From contig JAGHSS010000054.1 in NCBI GenBank assembly GCA_018065745.1, positions 1-11,790 of the forward strand: a DNA stretch of 11,790 bases. Reading direction: 5' to 3'. Positions within the stretch are counted from its first letter, which is position 1, and each line of letters begins with the position of its first letter. The stretch comes from Candidatus Neoflavobacterium equi (lineage in GTDB: Bacteria > Bacteroidota > Bacteroidia > Flavobacteriales > Flavobacteriaceae). Positions 1 to 7,559 of the stretch are shown here, piece after piece. A program made the position numbers and the translations under genes. The notes under the pieces are model-generated. The model was given only the letters and a program-made list of their open reading frames with translations. It did not search any database and was not told the origin of the DNA.

Positions 1-19
1 TTACTCTTCTGAAAATTTA

Positions 20-784
20 ATGAATTTCAAAAATCGCTTTTGTGCGTTAGCTGTCCTAACATTTGCATTTTCTACCGCTTCCTTTGCACAGAATACCATC
101 AGATATACTGATATCACAGATGGGACCCCAGCATCTATAGACTTCAACAATGACAACAATTCAGAAATTACCATAAGCTACAATGGTACTATGTTGAACT
201 ATCAAGGTGATGGAGAAACAACCAATATCCATGCTTTTGGTCCAGAAGATTGGGATACAGTAAATTTTGTAAATCGCGATTTCATAATTGGAGCAAACAA
301 CAATTGGAACGGATTTGGAGATGCAGCACTATTGGGTTGGGGAGATGGAAATGCCACTTTGCCAGTAAATACAGACAAATACATTGCTGTTAGAATTGGA
401 TTTGCAGGGAATAACAACCTGTACTATGGATGGATTCGAGTTTCAGTCAATGCAAATGAAGTAGTGACATATAAAGATTTTGCATACAACACTACTGCTG
501 GACAAACCATACTTGCAGGACAAACGACCAACCTTTCAAATACGCAATTTGCTAATAGTACGGTCAACGTATATCCTAACCCATTTAAAGAACAAATCAA
601 TTTGGAAAACAACACAGATGTAACCCAATATGCAGTGTGGAATACTTTGGGACAATTGGTTAAAAATGGAGCAGTAGTTGGAACAGCGATTCAATTACAA
701 GACCTACCTACAGGAACTTATATATTGGAATTAAAAGATGATAATGGAGTAAACTTACAATCAAAAAAAATCATTAAATCATAA
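20..784 (+). CDS. Secreted protein with C-terminal T9SS type A sorting domain
   Basis: This 254-residue protein is probably exported by Sec and then carried across the outer membrane by the type IX secretion system. Residues 1-23 form a typical signal peptide (basic NFKNR, hydrophobic core, cleavage near SFA|QN). The last 75 or so residues are a T9SS type A sorting domain: VYPNPF at 184-189, LGQLVKNG near 210-217, LPTGTYILEL at 229-238 and the basic tail SKKIIKS. Residues 25-170 are a beta-rich domain with an Asp/Asn-rich stretch (DFNNDNNSEI, 41-50) that could bind calcium, and the segment YYGWIRVSV followed by an ending in ILAGQ. That pattern also occurs in secreted proteins of unknown function with PEP-CTERM tails. 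No catalytic motif is visible, so its substrate or ligand is unknown. Only 19 nt precede the ATG, so its promoter is not in view. Confidence 0.85.
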   Translation: MNFKNRFCALAVLTFAFSTASFAQNTIRYTDITDGTPASIDFNNDNNSEITISYNGTMLNYQGDGETTNIHAFGPEDWDTVNFVNRDFIIGANNNWNGFGDAALLGWGDGNATLPVNTDKYIAVRIGFAGNNNLYYGWIRVSVNANEVVTYKDFAYNTTAGQTILAGQTTNLSNTQFANSTVNVYPNPFKEQINLENNTDVTQYAVWNTLGQLVKNGAVVGTAIQLQDLPTGTYILELKDDNGVNLQSKKIIKS

Positions 785-855
785 TTAATAGACGCTTTCT
801 AATTGGGTATTTCAGATGCTTACCTGCGTGGTTGAACGTATACAACAACTATCAT

Positions 856-880
856 AAAGAGAATTTTATATCTCTTTTAA
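856..880 (+). terminator. Weak hairpin terminator after the T9SS protein
   Basis: AAAGAGA (856-862) pairs with TCTCTTT (871-877) over an 8-nt AT loop, followed by one more T and AA. The stem is short and AT-rich, lies 72 nt after the stop codon and has only a 4-nt T run, so it is a possible rather than firm terminator. Confidence 0.35.
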
Positions 881-963
881 GATCTAAACTCTGAAAGCCA
901 ATCCCCCCCTTTTATTGACGATTAAATTATAATAAACAATTCATTCTATAATCGAAAAAAAAT

Positions 964-971
964 TATCTTTG
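964..971 (+). promoter_or_regulatory. Bacteroidota -7 promoter element for the DUF4494 gene
   Basis: TATCTTTG matches the Bacteroidota TAnnTTTG consensus exactly and lies 22 nt before the ATG at 994, giving a predicted leader of about 17 nt. No clear TTTG -33 box sits at the usual spacing. Confidence 0.6.
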
Positions 972-993
972 GGCTCCTTAAAATAGATATGAT

Positions 994-1548
994 ATGAGTA
1001 CGACTTGGTATGAATGTAAAATAAAATACAGAAAAACAGAAGAAAACGGCGTTCAAAAAGTGGTGAATGAGTTGTATTTGGTTGATGCGATGTCTTATAC
1101 AGAAGCAGAATCAAGAATCAGCGAAGAGATGACTGCCTATATTAGTGAAGAATTCAAAATCACCAATATTAAAACAGCTAACTTTTCAGAAATCCACCCA
1201 TTTGAAAATACGGATCGCTGGTTTAAGTCTAAAGTGTCTTTAATGGCTTATGATGAAGAAAGCGGAAAGGAACGCAAAACCAACCTTTACATCCTTGTTC
1301 AAGCAAATGATGTAAAAGAGGCTTTTGACAACACGACACACGTGATGCGTACTACCTTGGGGGAATACAGTATTCCTTCCATATCTGAGTCGCCAATCAT
1401 GGATGTATTTCCATATTTTAGCGGAGATGAAAAAGAGTTGGAACAGATTGAACGTTTCAATGCCTTAAAAGCATCAAAACCAATAGCTGTTAGTACAGAA
1501 GTGATACATGAATCTCTAGTAGATCTTGTAGAATCACTAGAAGAATAA
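994..1548 (+). CDS. DUF4494 domain protein
   Basis: This is a 184-residue soluble protein with no signal peptide or membrane segment. It starts with the pattern typical of DUF4494, a family found almost only in Bacteroidota: a Trp-Tyr-x-Cys-K-[IV]-[KR]-Y strand near residues 5-12, then a VxExYLVDAxSYTEAE-like segment at 24-40. The family has no established function. The two related beta/helix halves (residues 5-65 and 75-135, the second beginning FKSKVSLMAY) suggest an internal duplication, which is my inference. It is probably monocistronic: a consensus -7 box lies 22 nt before the ATG and a strong hairpin terminator begins 7 nt after the stop. The ATG at 994 is preferred because it agrees with that promoter spacing. 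Confidence 0.85.
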   Translation: MSTTWYECKIKYRKTEENGVQKVVNELYLVDAMSYTEAESRISEEMTAYISEEFKITNIKTANFSEIHPFENTDRWFKSKVSLMAYDEESGKERKTNLYILVQANDVKEAFDNTTHVMRTTLGEYSIPSISESPIMDVFPYFSGDEKELEQIERFNALKASKPIAVSTEVIHESLVDLVESLEE

Positions 1549-1554
1549 AATGGA

Positions 1555-1587
1555 AAACCTCCAACTTTTGTTGGAGGTTTTTTATTT
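1555..1587 (+). terminator. Rho-independent terminator after the DUF4494 gene
   Basis: AAACCTCCAAC (1555-1565) pairs perfectly with GTTGGAGGTTT (1570-1580) around a TTTT loop. It is followed by TTTATTT. It begins 7 nt after the stop codon and separates this gene from the siderophore-interacting protein gene. Confidence 0.9.
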
Positions 1588-1630
1588 GTATTGAATTAAG
1601 TTGTAACTTCAGAACTTAAGATATATAACT

Positions 1631-2392
1631 ATGGAAATTAAATCTACGCCACAATTGATGAAAGGACTGTTCAAAGTAAAAGATAAGTATTACCTAAGCC
1701 CGCATTTAATTCGCATTGTTTTGGAAAGTGACGCTATTCAAAATTTTAAAAATGCTCGTTTGGGAGACAACAACAAAATATTACTTCCCCAATATGCCGG
1801 CGCAGCCGTTGAATTGCCATCTCCAACCAGAGGCCTAAAAGAGATTACCAATTACATCAGAACCTACACGTTGAGAGCATTGGCTGTGGAAGCCAATGAA
1901 ATGACCATTGATTTTGTAGCCCACGGCACAGAAGGACCTGCGTCAAGTTGGGCCATTCAATGTGATAAAGGAGATGCCATTGGCGTGTTGATGAAGGAAA
2001 AGGAAAAGGGACTTATTGAAACGGCTTCAAATTATATTCTAATTGGGGACCATACGGCCTTGCCTGTCATATCTGTACTTTTGGAACAAATGAGTAACAC
2101 CGCCAGCGGACATGTCATTTTAGAAGTATATGGTCCTGAAGATGTTTTGGAATTGCATAGACCTGCAAAAATGAACCTCCATTGGATTTTCAATAAAACA
2201 CCAGGAATAAATTCCCAATTGTCCAAAATGCTTGAAAACATTGGTATTGAACACCCCAATGAAACCTTTGTATTTGCGGCCACAGAACAAAAAACAAATC
2301 AAGAAATACAAGAATTTTTGAGAAGTCAACCCATACAACGCACCCAATGGAATGCATTTTCCTATTGGAAACAAGGCGTTTCAGAACGTTAA
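1631..2392 (+). CDS. Siderophore-interacting protein (FAD/NAD(P)H ferric-siderophore reductase type)
   Basis: This 253-residue cytoplasmic flavoprotein belongs to the SIP family (ViuB/YqjH-like), whose members reduce ferric siderophores with NAD(P)H to release iron. The family landmarks appear in order: RTYTLR at 77-82 (the FAD isoalloxazine/phosphate-binding R-x-Y-T-x-R), FVAHGTEGPASSWA at 95-108, GDHTALP at 139-145 (pyridine-nucleotide side, usually GDETALP, so Glu is replaced by His), and a C-terminal YWKQG at 245-249 in place of the usual YWRxG. The length is normal for the family. No transporter or siderophore gene is adjacent. The gene appears to be transcribed alone, bounded by the terminator upstream and a convergent gene that begins at the very next base downstream. 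The specific siderophore cannot be told from sequence. Confidence 0.87.
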   Translation: MEIKSTPQLMKGLFKVKDKYYLSPHLIRIVLESDAIQNFKNARLGDNNKILLPQYAGAAVELPSPTRGLKEITNYIRTYTLRALAVEANEMTIDFVAHGTEGPASSWAIQCDKGDAIGVLMKEKEKGLIETASNYILIGDHTALPVISVLLEQMSNTASGHVILEVYGPEDVLELHRPAKMNLHWIFNKTPGINSQLSKMLENIGIEHPNETFVFAATEQKTNQEIQEFLRSQPIQRTQWNAFSYWKQGVSER

Positions 2393-2839
2393 TTAATTTT
2401 TTCTCAAAATATAAATGTCGGAAACAGCTTGCTGGTCTTGATGTACCAATTTGAGATCCATCAAAATCAATCCGTTATCTGTAATTTTAAATTCTTGAAA
2501 TGGATCAACAGCATTCAATTTTAAGATGCCGTCTGCAATGGTGAAATTGCCCTTAACGACAGATTTGTTTTGATTTTCTAAGTTGGTGACTGCATAAGAA
2601 AATGTACTGTTTCTATACAAACTCAACTGCACCAAATCCCCTTTTGCATGTGTGGAAGGGAACAAACCGCTGTAATTACCAATCAAAGAATCAAAAAATT
2701 GATTGTCTACAGCCAATACATCTAACTTGGAATGATCAAATTGATCCAAGGCATATTGAGTACCCGTCGTTTTTCCACAAGACAACAAGAAAAACAACAC
2801 ACCAAAAGTCGCATAAGTTAAAATAGACATTCGAGACAT
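2393..2839 (-). CDS. Small lipoprotein, possibly NlpE-like
   Basis: This 148-residue protein has a lipoprotein signal: a hydrophobic segment at about 5-20 ending in LLSC, with Cys21 as the lipidated residue. The mature part contains the pattern of an NlpE N-terminal-like beta barrel: IGNYSGLFPS (53-62), LVQLSLYRNSTFSYAV (69-84), VKGNFTIADGILKLNA (95-110), then FKITDNGLILMD. The copper-linked CxxC of classical NlpE is absent at the equivalent site (FPSTHAKG instead of PxxDC-like), so a metal or thiol role should not be assumed. The start could instead be the Met at residue 4 (codon ending at 2830). It faces away from udk across a 153-nt gap and ends directly against the siderophore-interacting protein gene. 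NlpE-like assignment is by pattern and is moderate. Confidence 0.75.
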   Translation of the reverse strand: MSRMSILTYATFGVLFFLLSCGKTTGTQYALDQFDHSKLDVLAVDNQFFDSLIGNYSGLFPSTHAKGDLVQLSLYRNSTFSYAVTNLENQNKSVVKGNFTIADGILKLNAVDPFQEFKITDNGLILMDLKLVHQDQQAVSDIYILRKN

Positions 2840-2864
2840 AACTATTGATTTATATATTTGTGTG

Positions 2865-2872
2865 TAAAAATA
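2865..2872 (-). promoter_or_regulatory. Candidate -7 element for the NlpE-like lipoprotein gene
   Basis: Read on the minus strand this is TATTTTTA, one base off TAnnTTTG, 25 nt before the start codon at 2839. The spacing agrees with the other promoters here, but the AT-rich setting makes chance matches likely. Confidence 0.3.
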
Positions 2873-2886
2873 AAAAAGACTATCTC

Positions 2887-2902
2887 AATTCTAAATAGAA
2901 TT
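2887..2902. repeat. 16-nt inverted repeat between divergent genes
   Basis: AATTCTA (2887-2893) and TAGAATT (2896-2902) form perfect arms around a 2-nt AA centre. It lies 47 nt upstream of the lipoprotein start and 90 nt upstream of udk, a plausible operator position for the leftward gene. Confidence 0.4.
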
Positions 2903-2964
2903 CATAAATAATTAACATATTTATATTTTTACAACAAGAACAGCAACAAGCTATTTTATTTCAT

Positions 2965-2972
2965 TATTTTTG
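2965..2972 (+). promoter_or_regulatory. Bacteroidota -7 promoter element for the udk operon
   Basis: TATTTTTG matches TAnnTTTG exactly and lies 20 nt before the udk ATG, predicting a leader of about 15 nt. A second exact match, TATATTTG at 2853-2860, also points toward udk but is 132 nt away and may be fortuitous. Confidence 0.55.
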
Positions 2973-2992
2973 CATTATAAATACACTAGAAC

Positions 2993-3601
2993 ATGTTGAT
3001 AATTGGAATTGCTGGTGGTACAGGTAGTGGAAAAACCACTGTAGTACATCAAATTATGAAAGAATTACCTGAAGCTGAAGTTGGTATCATCTCTCAAGAC
3101 GCTTATTATAAAGCAAACGATCACCTTAGCTATGATGAACGTACATTAATAAACTACGACCATCCTAGAGCTATTGATTTTGAGTTGTTGTCTTCACATC
3201 TAAAAGAATTAAAAGGAGGTCAAAGTATTGAACAACCGGTTTATTCTTATGTGCACCACAACAGAACCAATGACTTTATCTTGACTCATCCTAGAAAAGT
3301 GATGATTGTTGAGGGAATTCTTATTTTGGCAAATCCGCAATTGCGCGATATGTTTGACATTAAAATATTTGTTCACGCGGACTCAGATGAGCGTTTGATC
3401 AGACGTTTAAAACGTGATATTGCTGATAGAGGAAGAGATATGGAAGAGGTTTTGAGCAGATATCAAAGTACCTTAAAACCAATGCACGAACAATTCATTG
3501 AACCATCAAAGGCGTTTGCTGATATCATTATCCCTAACGATACCTACAACACAGTTGCGATTGACATTGTACGTACTGTAATTAACGACAAATTGTCTTA
3601 A
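2993..3601 (+). CDS. udk: Uridine kinase
   Basis: This 202-residue cytoplasmic enzyme phosphorylates uridine and cytidine to UMP and CMP with ATP or GTP in pyrimidine salvage. It starts with the P-loop GGTGSGKT (8-15). Further family marks are the DAYYK segment (41-45), NYDHPRAIDF (54-63) that contacts the nucleoside, VEGILIL (105-111) as the Walker B-like strand, and the lid region RLIRRLKRDIADRGRD (133-148) rich in arginines. Length and order match bacterial Udk. It is the first gene of a tight plus-strand cluster: only 2 nt separate its stop from the next ATG, so translation of the FtsB-like gene is probably coupled to it. Confidence 0.95.
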   Translation: MLIIGIAGGTGSGKTTVVHQIMKELPEAEVGIISQDAYYKANDHLSYDERTLINYDHPRAIDFELLSSHLKELKGGQSIEQPVYSYVHHNRTNDFILTHPRKVMIVEGILILANPQLRDMFDIKIFVHADSDERLIRRLKRDIADRGRDMEEVLSRYQSTLKPMHEQFIEPSKAFADIIIPNDTYNTVAIDIVRTVINDKLS

Positions 3602-3603
3602 CA

Positions 3604-3945
3604 ATGAAATACTTAAACCATCCCATATTCACCAAATATCCATTTTTAAAGAAATGGATAAATCGCTATACCGTTACTTTGGTGTTGTTTGTGGTATGGA
3701 TGGTTTTCTTTGACAATTATTCTGTATTGGATCACATTATCCTCAACGGAGAAATCTCTGAATTGAACGATAATAGGGAATATTACAAGGAAGAAATTAG
3801 AAAAGATGCTGAGCAAATCAAATTGCTTAAACAAGACGAACAAATTGAGGGCTATGCCCGAGAAAAATATTATATGAAACGTGAAAACGAAGACATATAT
3901 ATCATAGATTTTGAATCTGAAGATACGGAATCTACCGTAAAATAA
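3604..3945 (+). CDS. FtsB/DivIC-family cell-division protein (septum formation initiator)
   Basis: This 113-residue bitopic membrane protein is of the FtsB/DivIC type, which in other bacteria joins FtsL and FtsQ/DivIB in the divisome. A basic cytoplasmic N-terminus (to about residue 21) is followed by one membrane helix (TVTLVLFVVWMVFF, about 23-36), then a charged heptad-like coiled coil (about 46-78, rich in E, K and L/I) and the family's short C-terminal signature, EGYAREKYYMKRENEDIYII (82-101), followed by an acidic tail. The start lies 2 nt after the udk stop, and the mutase small subunit gene follows after 23 nt. The family is clear. Which of FtsB or DivIC it should be called cannot be decided here, so I leave the symbol blank. 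Confidence 0.88.
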   Translation: MKYLNHPIFTKYPFLKKWINRYTVTLVLFVVWMVFFDNYSVLDHIILNGEISELNDNREYYKEEIRKDAEQIKLLKQDEQIEGYAREKYYMKRENEDIYIIDFESEDTESTVK

Positions 3946-3968
3946 ACCAACCAAACGCATAAATTACT

Positions 3969-5357
3969 ATGGATCAAAAACTGTTTACTGATTTTGACCC
4001 CATTTCTTCAAAACAATGGAAAAATTTGATTCAGTATGAGTTGAAAGGCGCTGACTTCAATCAAACCGTTGTTTGGGAATCTCTGGAAGGCATTAAGGTT
4101 AAACCTTTATACCACAGTGATGAAGATCAACAAAACATCCAAATAAACACAGAAGCTTCTCAATTTAAAATTGTTCAAGACATCTTTGTCTTTGATTTAG
4201 AAAAATCCATTCACAAAGCAAACGGCAGCATCAAACGCGGTGCTGAAAGTTTAAAATTCACCATTGCCTCTGCAGCGGTGGACTGCGAAAAATTGTTGAA
4301 GGGAATCACAGCTGTGGGAATTCAAGCGGTGTATCTAAATTTACAATTTCTCAATGCCTCTTATCTTTTGCAAATAGACAACCTGGCAGCAACACTGCCT
4401 TTTAAAGTCTATATGCTAACTGACATTGTTGGGCAATTGGGTAGAGATGGAAATTGGTATAGCTCTCAACAAAGTGATCTTGAAATTCTGAAACAGGTGC
4501 AACCTCAGTTGAAAAACTGTTCACTGATCAGTGTTGACAGCACCTTATATCAAAATGCAGGTGCCAACAGTGTGCAACAAATTGCATTCACCTTGGCGCA
4601 TGCAAATGAATACTTCAATGCCTTACCTCAACTTAACAGAGAAATGGTGATCCAAGTGGCTCAAGGGAGTAACTACTTCTTTGAAATTGCCAAACTTAGA
4701 GCAATCAGATGGTGTTTTGACTCTTTGATGGCAGCCTATGACTTTGATGTGAAAATCCACATTTTAGCCATGCCAACAAAGCGCAATAAAACCCTGTATG
4801 ACTACAACACCAATATGTTGCGCACAACCACTGAATGCATGAGTGCCATTTTGGGGGGTGCTGACGCGGTGTGTAATTTGCCCTATGACGCCATTTATCA
4901 CAAGACGAATGAATTTGGAGACCGTATTTCAAGAAATCAATTGTTGATCTTGAAAAAGGAAAGTTATTTTGACAAGGTTGACAACCCGGCTGATGGAGCC
5001 TACTACATTGAATACATCACAGAGCAATTGGCTGAAAAAGCTATGGAACTGTTTAAAGATATAGAATCTCATGGCGGACTTATTGATGGATTAATTGACG
5101 GAGCAATCCAAAGAAAAATCAATCAAAGTGCTGCAAAAGAACAAGCTTTTTTTGACACAGGAAAAGAAATCCTTTTGGGTACCAACAAGCACCCAAATCC
5201 TGCGGATAAAATGAAGGATGCTTTGGAGCTGTACCCCTTTGTAAAAAAGATGTCAGGCAAAAAAGCAATCACTCCTATTGTTGAAAAGAGATTGGCTGAA
5301 AAAGTGGAACAAGAAAGACTGGAGCTGGAAGCTGCACAAGCAAACACACCGTCTTAA
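3969..5357 (+). CDS. mutA: Methylmalonyl-CoA mutase small (beta) subunit, non-catalytic
   Basis: This 462-residue protein is homologous to the TIM-barrel part of the catalytic subunit encoded just downstream and should form the heterodimer with it. Shared landmarks include NAGANSVQQIAFTLAHANEYF (about 196-216), which aligns with [20 protein letters not shown] of the large subunit, and DKVDNPADGAYYIEYITEQLAEKAMELF (about 335-362), matching [25 protein letters not shown]. The substrate-site histidine of the large subunit (GYHMQEAGA) is replaced here (STLYQNAGA, Leu193 at that position). No DxHxxG cobalamin motif or B12-binding-like domain follows the barrel. Classical small subunits such as that of Propionibacterium are over 600 residues and keep a degenerate copy of that domain, so this one is a short form. 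It ends in a charged helix, EKRLAEKVEQERLELEA. Its gene is 12 nt upstream of the large subunit gene. Confidence 0.9.
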   Translation: MDQKLFTDFDPISSKQWKNLIQYELKGADFNQTVVWESLEGIKVKPLYHSDEDQQNIQINTEASQFKIVQDIFVFDLEKSIHKANGSIKRGAESLKFTIASAAVDCEKLLKGITAVGIQAVYLNLQFLNASYLLQIDNLAATLPFKVYMLTDIVGQLGRDGNWYSSQQSDLEILKQVQPQLKNCSLISVDSTLYQNAGANSVQQIAFTLAHANEYFNALPQLNREMVIQVAQGSNYFFEIAKLRAIRWCFDSLMAAYDFDVKIHILAMPTKRNKTLYDYNTNMLRTTTECMSAILGGADAVCNLPYDAIYHKTNEFGDRISRNQLLILKKESYFDKVDNPADGAYYIEYITEQLAEKAMELFKDIESHGGLIDGLIDGAIQRKINQSAAKEQAFFDTGKEILLGTNKHPNPADKMKDALELYPFVKKMSGKKAITPIVEKRLAEKVEQERLELEAAQANTPS

Positions 5358-5369
5358 AAACGTTTGAAC

Positions 5370-7490
5370 ATGAGAAAAAACATTCAAGATATTCAATTGA
5401 ATACCCAAGCTATTTCAGCTCCTAGCACTGCTGCGGAGGCTTTTGAAACAGCAGAGGGTATTGGATTGGAACAAAAATACAGCGCAGCTGCTCTAGAAGA
5501 TTTAGAACACATTGGATTTGCTGCTGGGTTTGCACCCAATTTGAGAGGACCTTATGCCACCATGTATGTGCGCAGACCATGGACCATCAGACAATATGCA
5601 GGATTTTCAACTGCTCAAGAGAGCAATGCTTTTTACAGAAGAAATTTAGCTGCAGGGCAAAAAGGACTCTCAGTCGCTTTTGACTTGGCGACACACAGAG
5701 GCTATGACTCTGATCACGAACGTGTCTTTGGAGACGTTGGTAAGGCGGGTGTTGCCATTGACAGCGTGGAAGATATGAAGGTCTTATTTGACCAAATTCC
5801 GCTGGATGAGATGTCTGTTTCCATGACGATGAACGGGGCTGTTTTACCCATTATGGCCTTTTATATTGTAGCAGCTAAAGAACAAGGTGTGGATGAGGCT
5901 TTACTGTCTGGAACCATTCAGAATGATATTTTGAAGGAATTCATGGTGCGAAATACCTACATCTATCCACCAACGCCTTCTATGAAGATTATTGCGGATA
6001 TTTTTGAATACACCAGCAAGAAAATGCCCAAGTTTAATTCCATCTCTATTTCTGGATACCACATGCAGGAAGCAGGTGCAACAGCTGATATTGAATTGGC
6101 TTACACCCTGGCTGACGGTTTGGAATACATCAGAACAGGTTTGGCAACGGGTATGAAAATTGACGAATTCGCTCCGCGATTGTCATTTTTCTGGGCTATT
6201 GGAATGAACCATTTTATGGAGATTGCCAAAATGCGTGCTGGACGTATGTTGTGGGCAAAATTGTTAAAACAATTTGAACCTAAAAACGACAAGTCTCTGG
6301 CATTGAGAACACACTGTCAAACTTCTGGATGGAGTTTGACGGAACAAGACCCGTTCAACAATGTGGCGCGAACTACTATTGAAGCAGCGGCGGCAGCCTT
6401 TGGGGGAACCCAATCCCTGCACACCAATGCCTTGGACGAGGCTATTGCACTACCAACAGACTTCTCTGCGCGTATTGCAAGAAACACACAGATTTACCTT
6501 CAAGAGGAAACTAAAATAACCAAGACGGTAGACCCTTGGGCAGGAAGCTTCTATGTTGAAAAATTAACGGCTGAAATTGCTGAAAAAGCATGGGCTTTGA
6601 TTGAAGAGGTGGAAGCCTTGGGCGGAATGACCAAAGCTATTGAGTCTGGGATACCAAAAATGCGCATTGAAGAAGCTGCAGCGAGAAAGCAAGCGCGTAT
6701 TGACAGTGGACAAGACATTATTGTTGGAGTCAACAAATACCGTTTGGAAAAAGAAGATCCGCTTCAAATTTTGGAAGTTGACAACCAAATTGTAAGGGAA
6801 CAACAAATCCAACGTTTGAATGACATAAAAGCAACGAGAGACAATGAAAAGGTAGCCGCTTCTTTGGCAAAATTGACTGAAGCAGCGAAAACCGGAACTG
6901 GAAACTTGTTGGAGATTGCTGTTGAAGCAGCTGAAAACAGAGCGACACTGGGTGAAATCAGCGATGCTTTGGAAGTTGTATTTGGCAGATATAAAGCTCA
7001 AATTAAATCTTTTAGTGGCGTGTATAGCAAAGAAATAAAAGACGATGCCAGCTTTGAAAAAGCTAAATCATTAGCGAATGCGTTTGCTGCTCAAGAAGGA
7101 AGACGTCCCCGCATCATGATTGCAAAAATGGGTCAGGATGGACACGACCGCGGTGCCAAAGTGGTGGCAACGGGATATGCAGATGTTGGTTTTGACGTGG
7201 ACATTGGTCCGTTGTTCCAAACTCCTGCTGAAGCTGCCAAACAAGCGGTGGAAAACGACGTTCATATTCTGGGCGTATCCTCTCTAGCAGCGGGGCATAA
7301 AACCTTGGTTCCTCAGGTTATTGAAGAACTTAAAAAATATGGTCGCGAGGACATTATGGTTATTGTTGGTGGGGTGATCCCAGCGCAAGATTATGATTTC
7401 TTGCACGAGGCTGGTGCTGTTGCTATCTTTGGTCCTGGAACCAAAATTAGTGAGGCAGCCATCACAATTCTTGACGTTTTAATGGATTAA
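5370..7490 (+). CDS. mutB: Methylmalonyl-CoA mutase large (alpha) subunit, catalytic
   Basis: This 706-residue adenosylcobalamin enzyme interconverts (R)-methylmalonyl-CoA and succinyl-CoA. The N-terminal TIM barrel carries RGPYATMY and [23 protein letters not shown] (59-91), with Tyr76, Arg194 (FMVRNTY) and His231 ([10 protein letters not shown]) in the places of Tyr89, Arg207 and His244 of the Propionibacterium enzyme. A linker (about 470-570) leads to the B12-binding domain: DGHDRG at 590-595 with His592 as the cobalt ligand, SSLAAGH at 637-643 and VGGVIP at 666-671. The reading frame can be extended to a TTG at 5364, but the ATG at 5370 is preferred. It is the last gene of the cluster and is followed by a strong terminator. 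No MeaB/ArgK chaperone or epimerase gene is in view. Confidence 0.96.
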   Translation: MRKNIQDIQLNTQAISAPSTAAEAFETAEGIGLEQKYSAAALEDLEHIGFAAGFAPNLRGPYATMYVRRPWTIRQYAGFSTAQESNAFYRRNLAAGQKGLSVAFDLATHRGYDSDHERVFGDVGKAGVAIDSVEDMKVLFDQIPLDEMSVSMTMNGAVLPIMAFYIVAAKEQGVDEALLSGTIQNDILKEFMVRNTYIYPPTPSMKIIADIFEYTSKKMPKFNSISISGYHMQEAGATADIELAYTLADGLEYIRTGLATGMKIDEFAPRLSFFWAIGMNHFMEIAKMRAGRMLWAKLLKQFEPKNDKSLALRTHCQTSGWSLTEQDPFNNVARTTIEAAAAAFGGTQSLHTNALDEAIALPTDFSARIARNTQIYLQEETKITKTVDPWAGSFYVEKLTAEIAEKAWALIEEVEALGGMTKAIESGIPKMRIEEAAARKQARIDSGQDIIVGVNKYRLEKEDPLQILEVDNQIVREQQIQRLNDIKATRDNEKVAASLAKLTEAAKTGTGNLLEIAVEAAENRATLGEISDALEVVFGRYKAQIKSFSGVYSKEIKDDASFEKAKSLANAFAAQEGRRPRIMIAKMGQDGHDRGAKVVATGYADVGFDVDIGPLFQTPAEAAKQAVENDVHILGVSSLAAGHKTLVPQVIEELKKYGREDIMVIVGGVIPAQDYDFLHEAGAVAIFGPGTKISEAAITILDVLMD

Positions 7491-7505
7491 TCCATTTCTA
7501 AATAC

Positions 7506-7540
7506 AAAAAAGCAGTCTATTTTCATAGACTGCTTTTTTT
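7506..7540. terminator. Bidirectional terminator between mutB and aspA
   Basis: AAAAAAGCAGTCTAT (7506-7520) pairs perfectly with ATAGACTGCTTTTTT (7525-7539) around a TTTC loop. The A and T runs on either side allow it to end transcription in both directions, serving mutB from the left and aspA from the right. It starts 15 nt after the mutB stop and 19 nt beyond the aspA stop. Confidence 0.92.
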
Positions 7541-7559
7541 ATGGGTATATATTTTAAAA

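Noticed and set aside
785..993. Small gene between the T9SS protein and the DUF4494 gene
   Set aside because: No open frame with a credible start and length is visible; only a weak hairpin and the downstream promoter were found.
2853..2860. Second TATATTTG pointing toward udk
   Set aside because: It is an exact motif match but is 132 nt before udk and in an AT-rich tract next to the opposing gene's start, so I did not list it as a promoter.
5364..5369. TTG start for the mutase large subunit giving two extra residues
   Set aside because: An ATG follows at 5370, and TTG starts are rare; the two residues add nothing conserved.
6564..7001. 145-codon minus-strand open frame inside mutB
   Set aside because: It is opposite a strongly conserved mutase coding region and its translation is low-complexity Phe/Ser/Leu-rich, as expected for a shadow frame.
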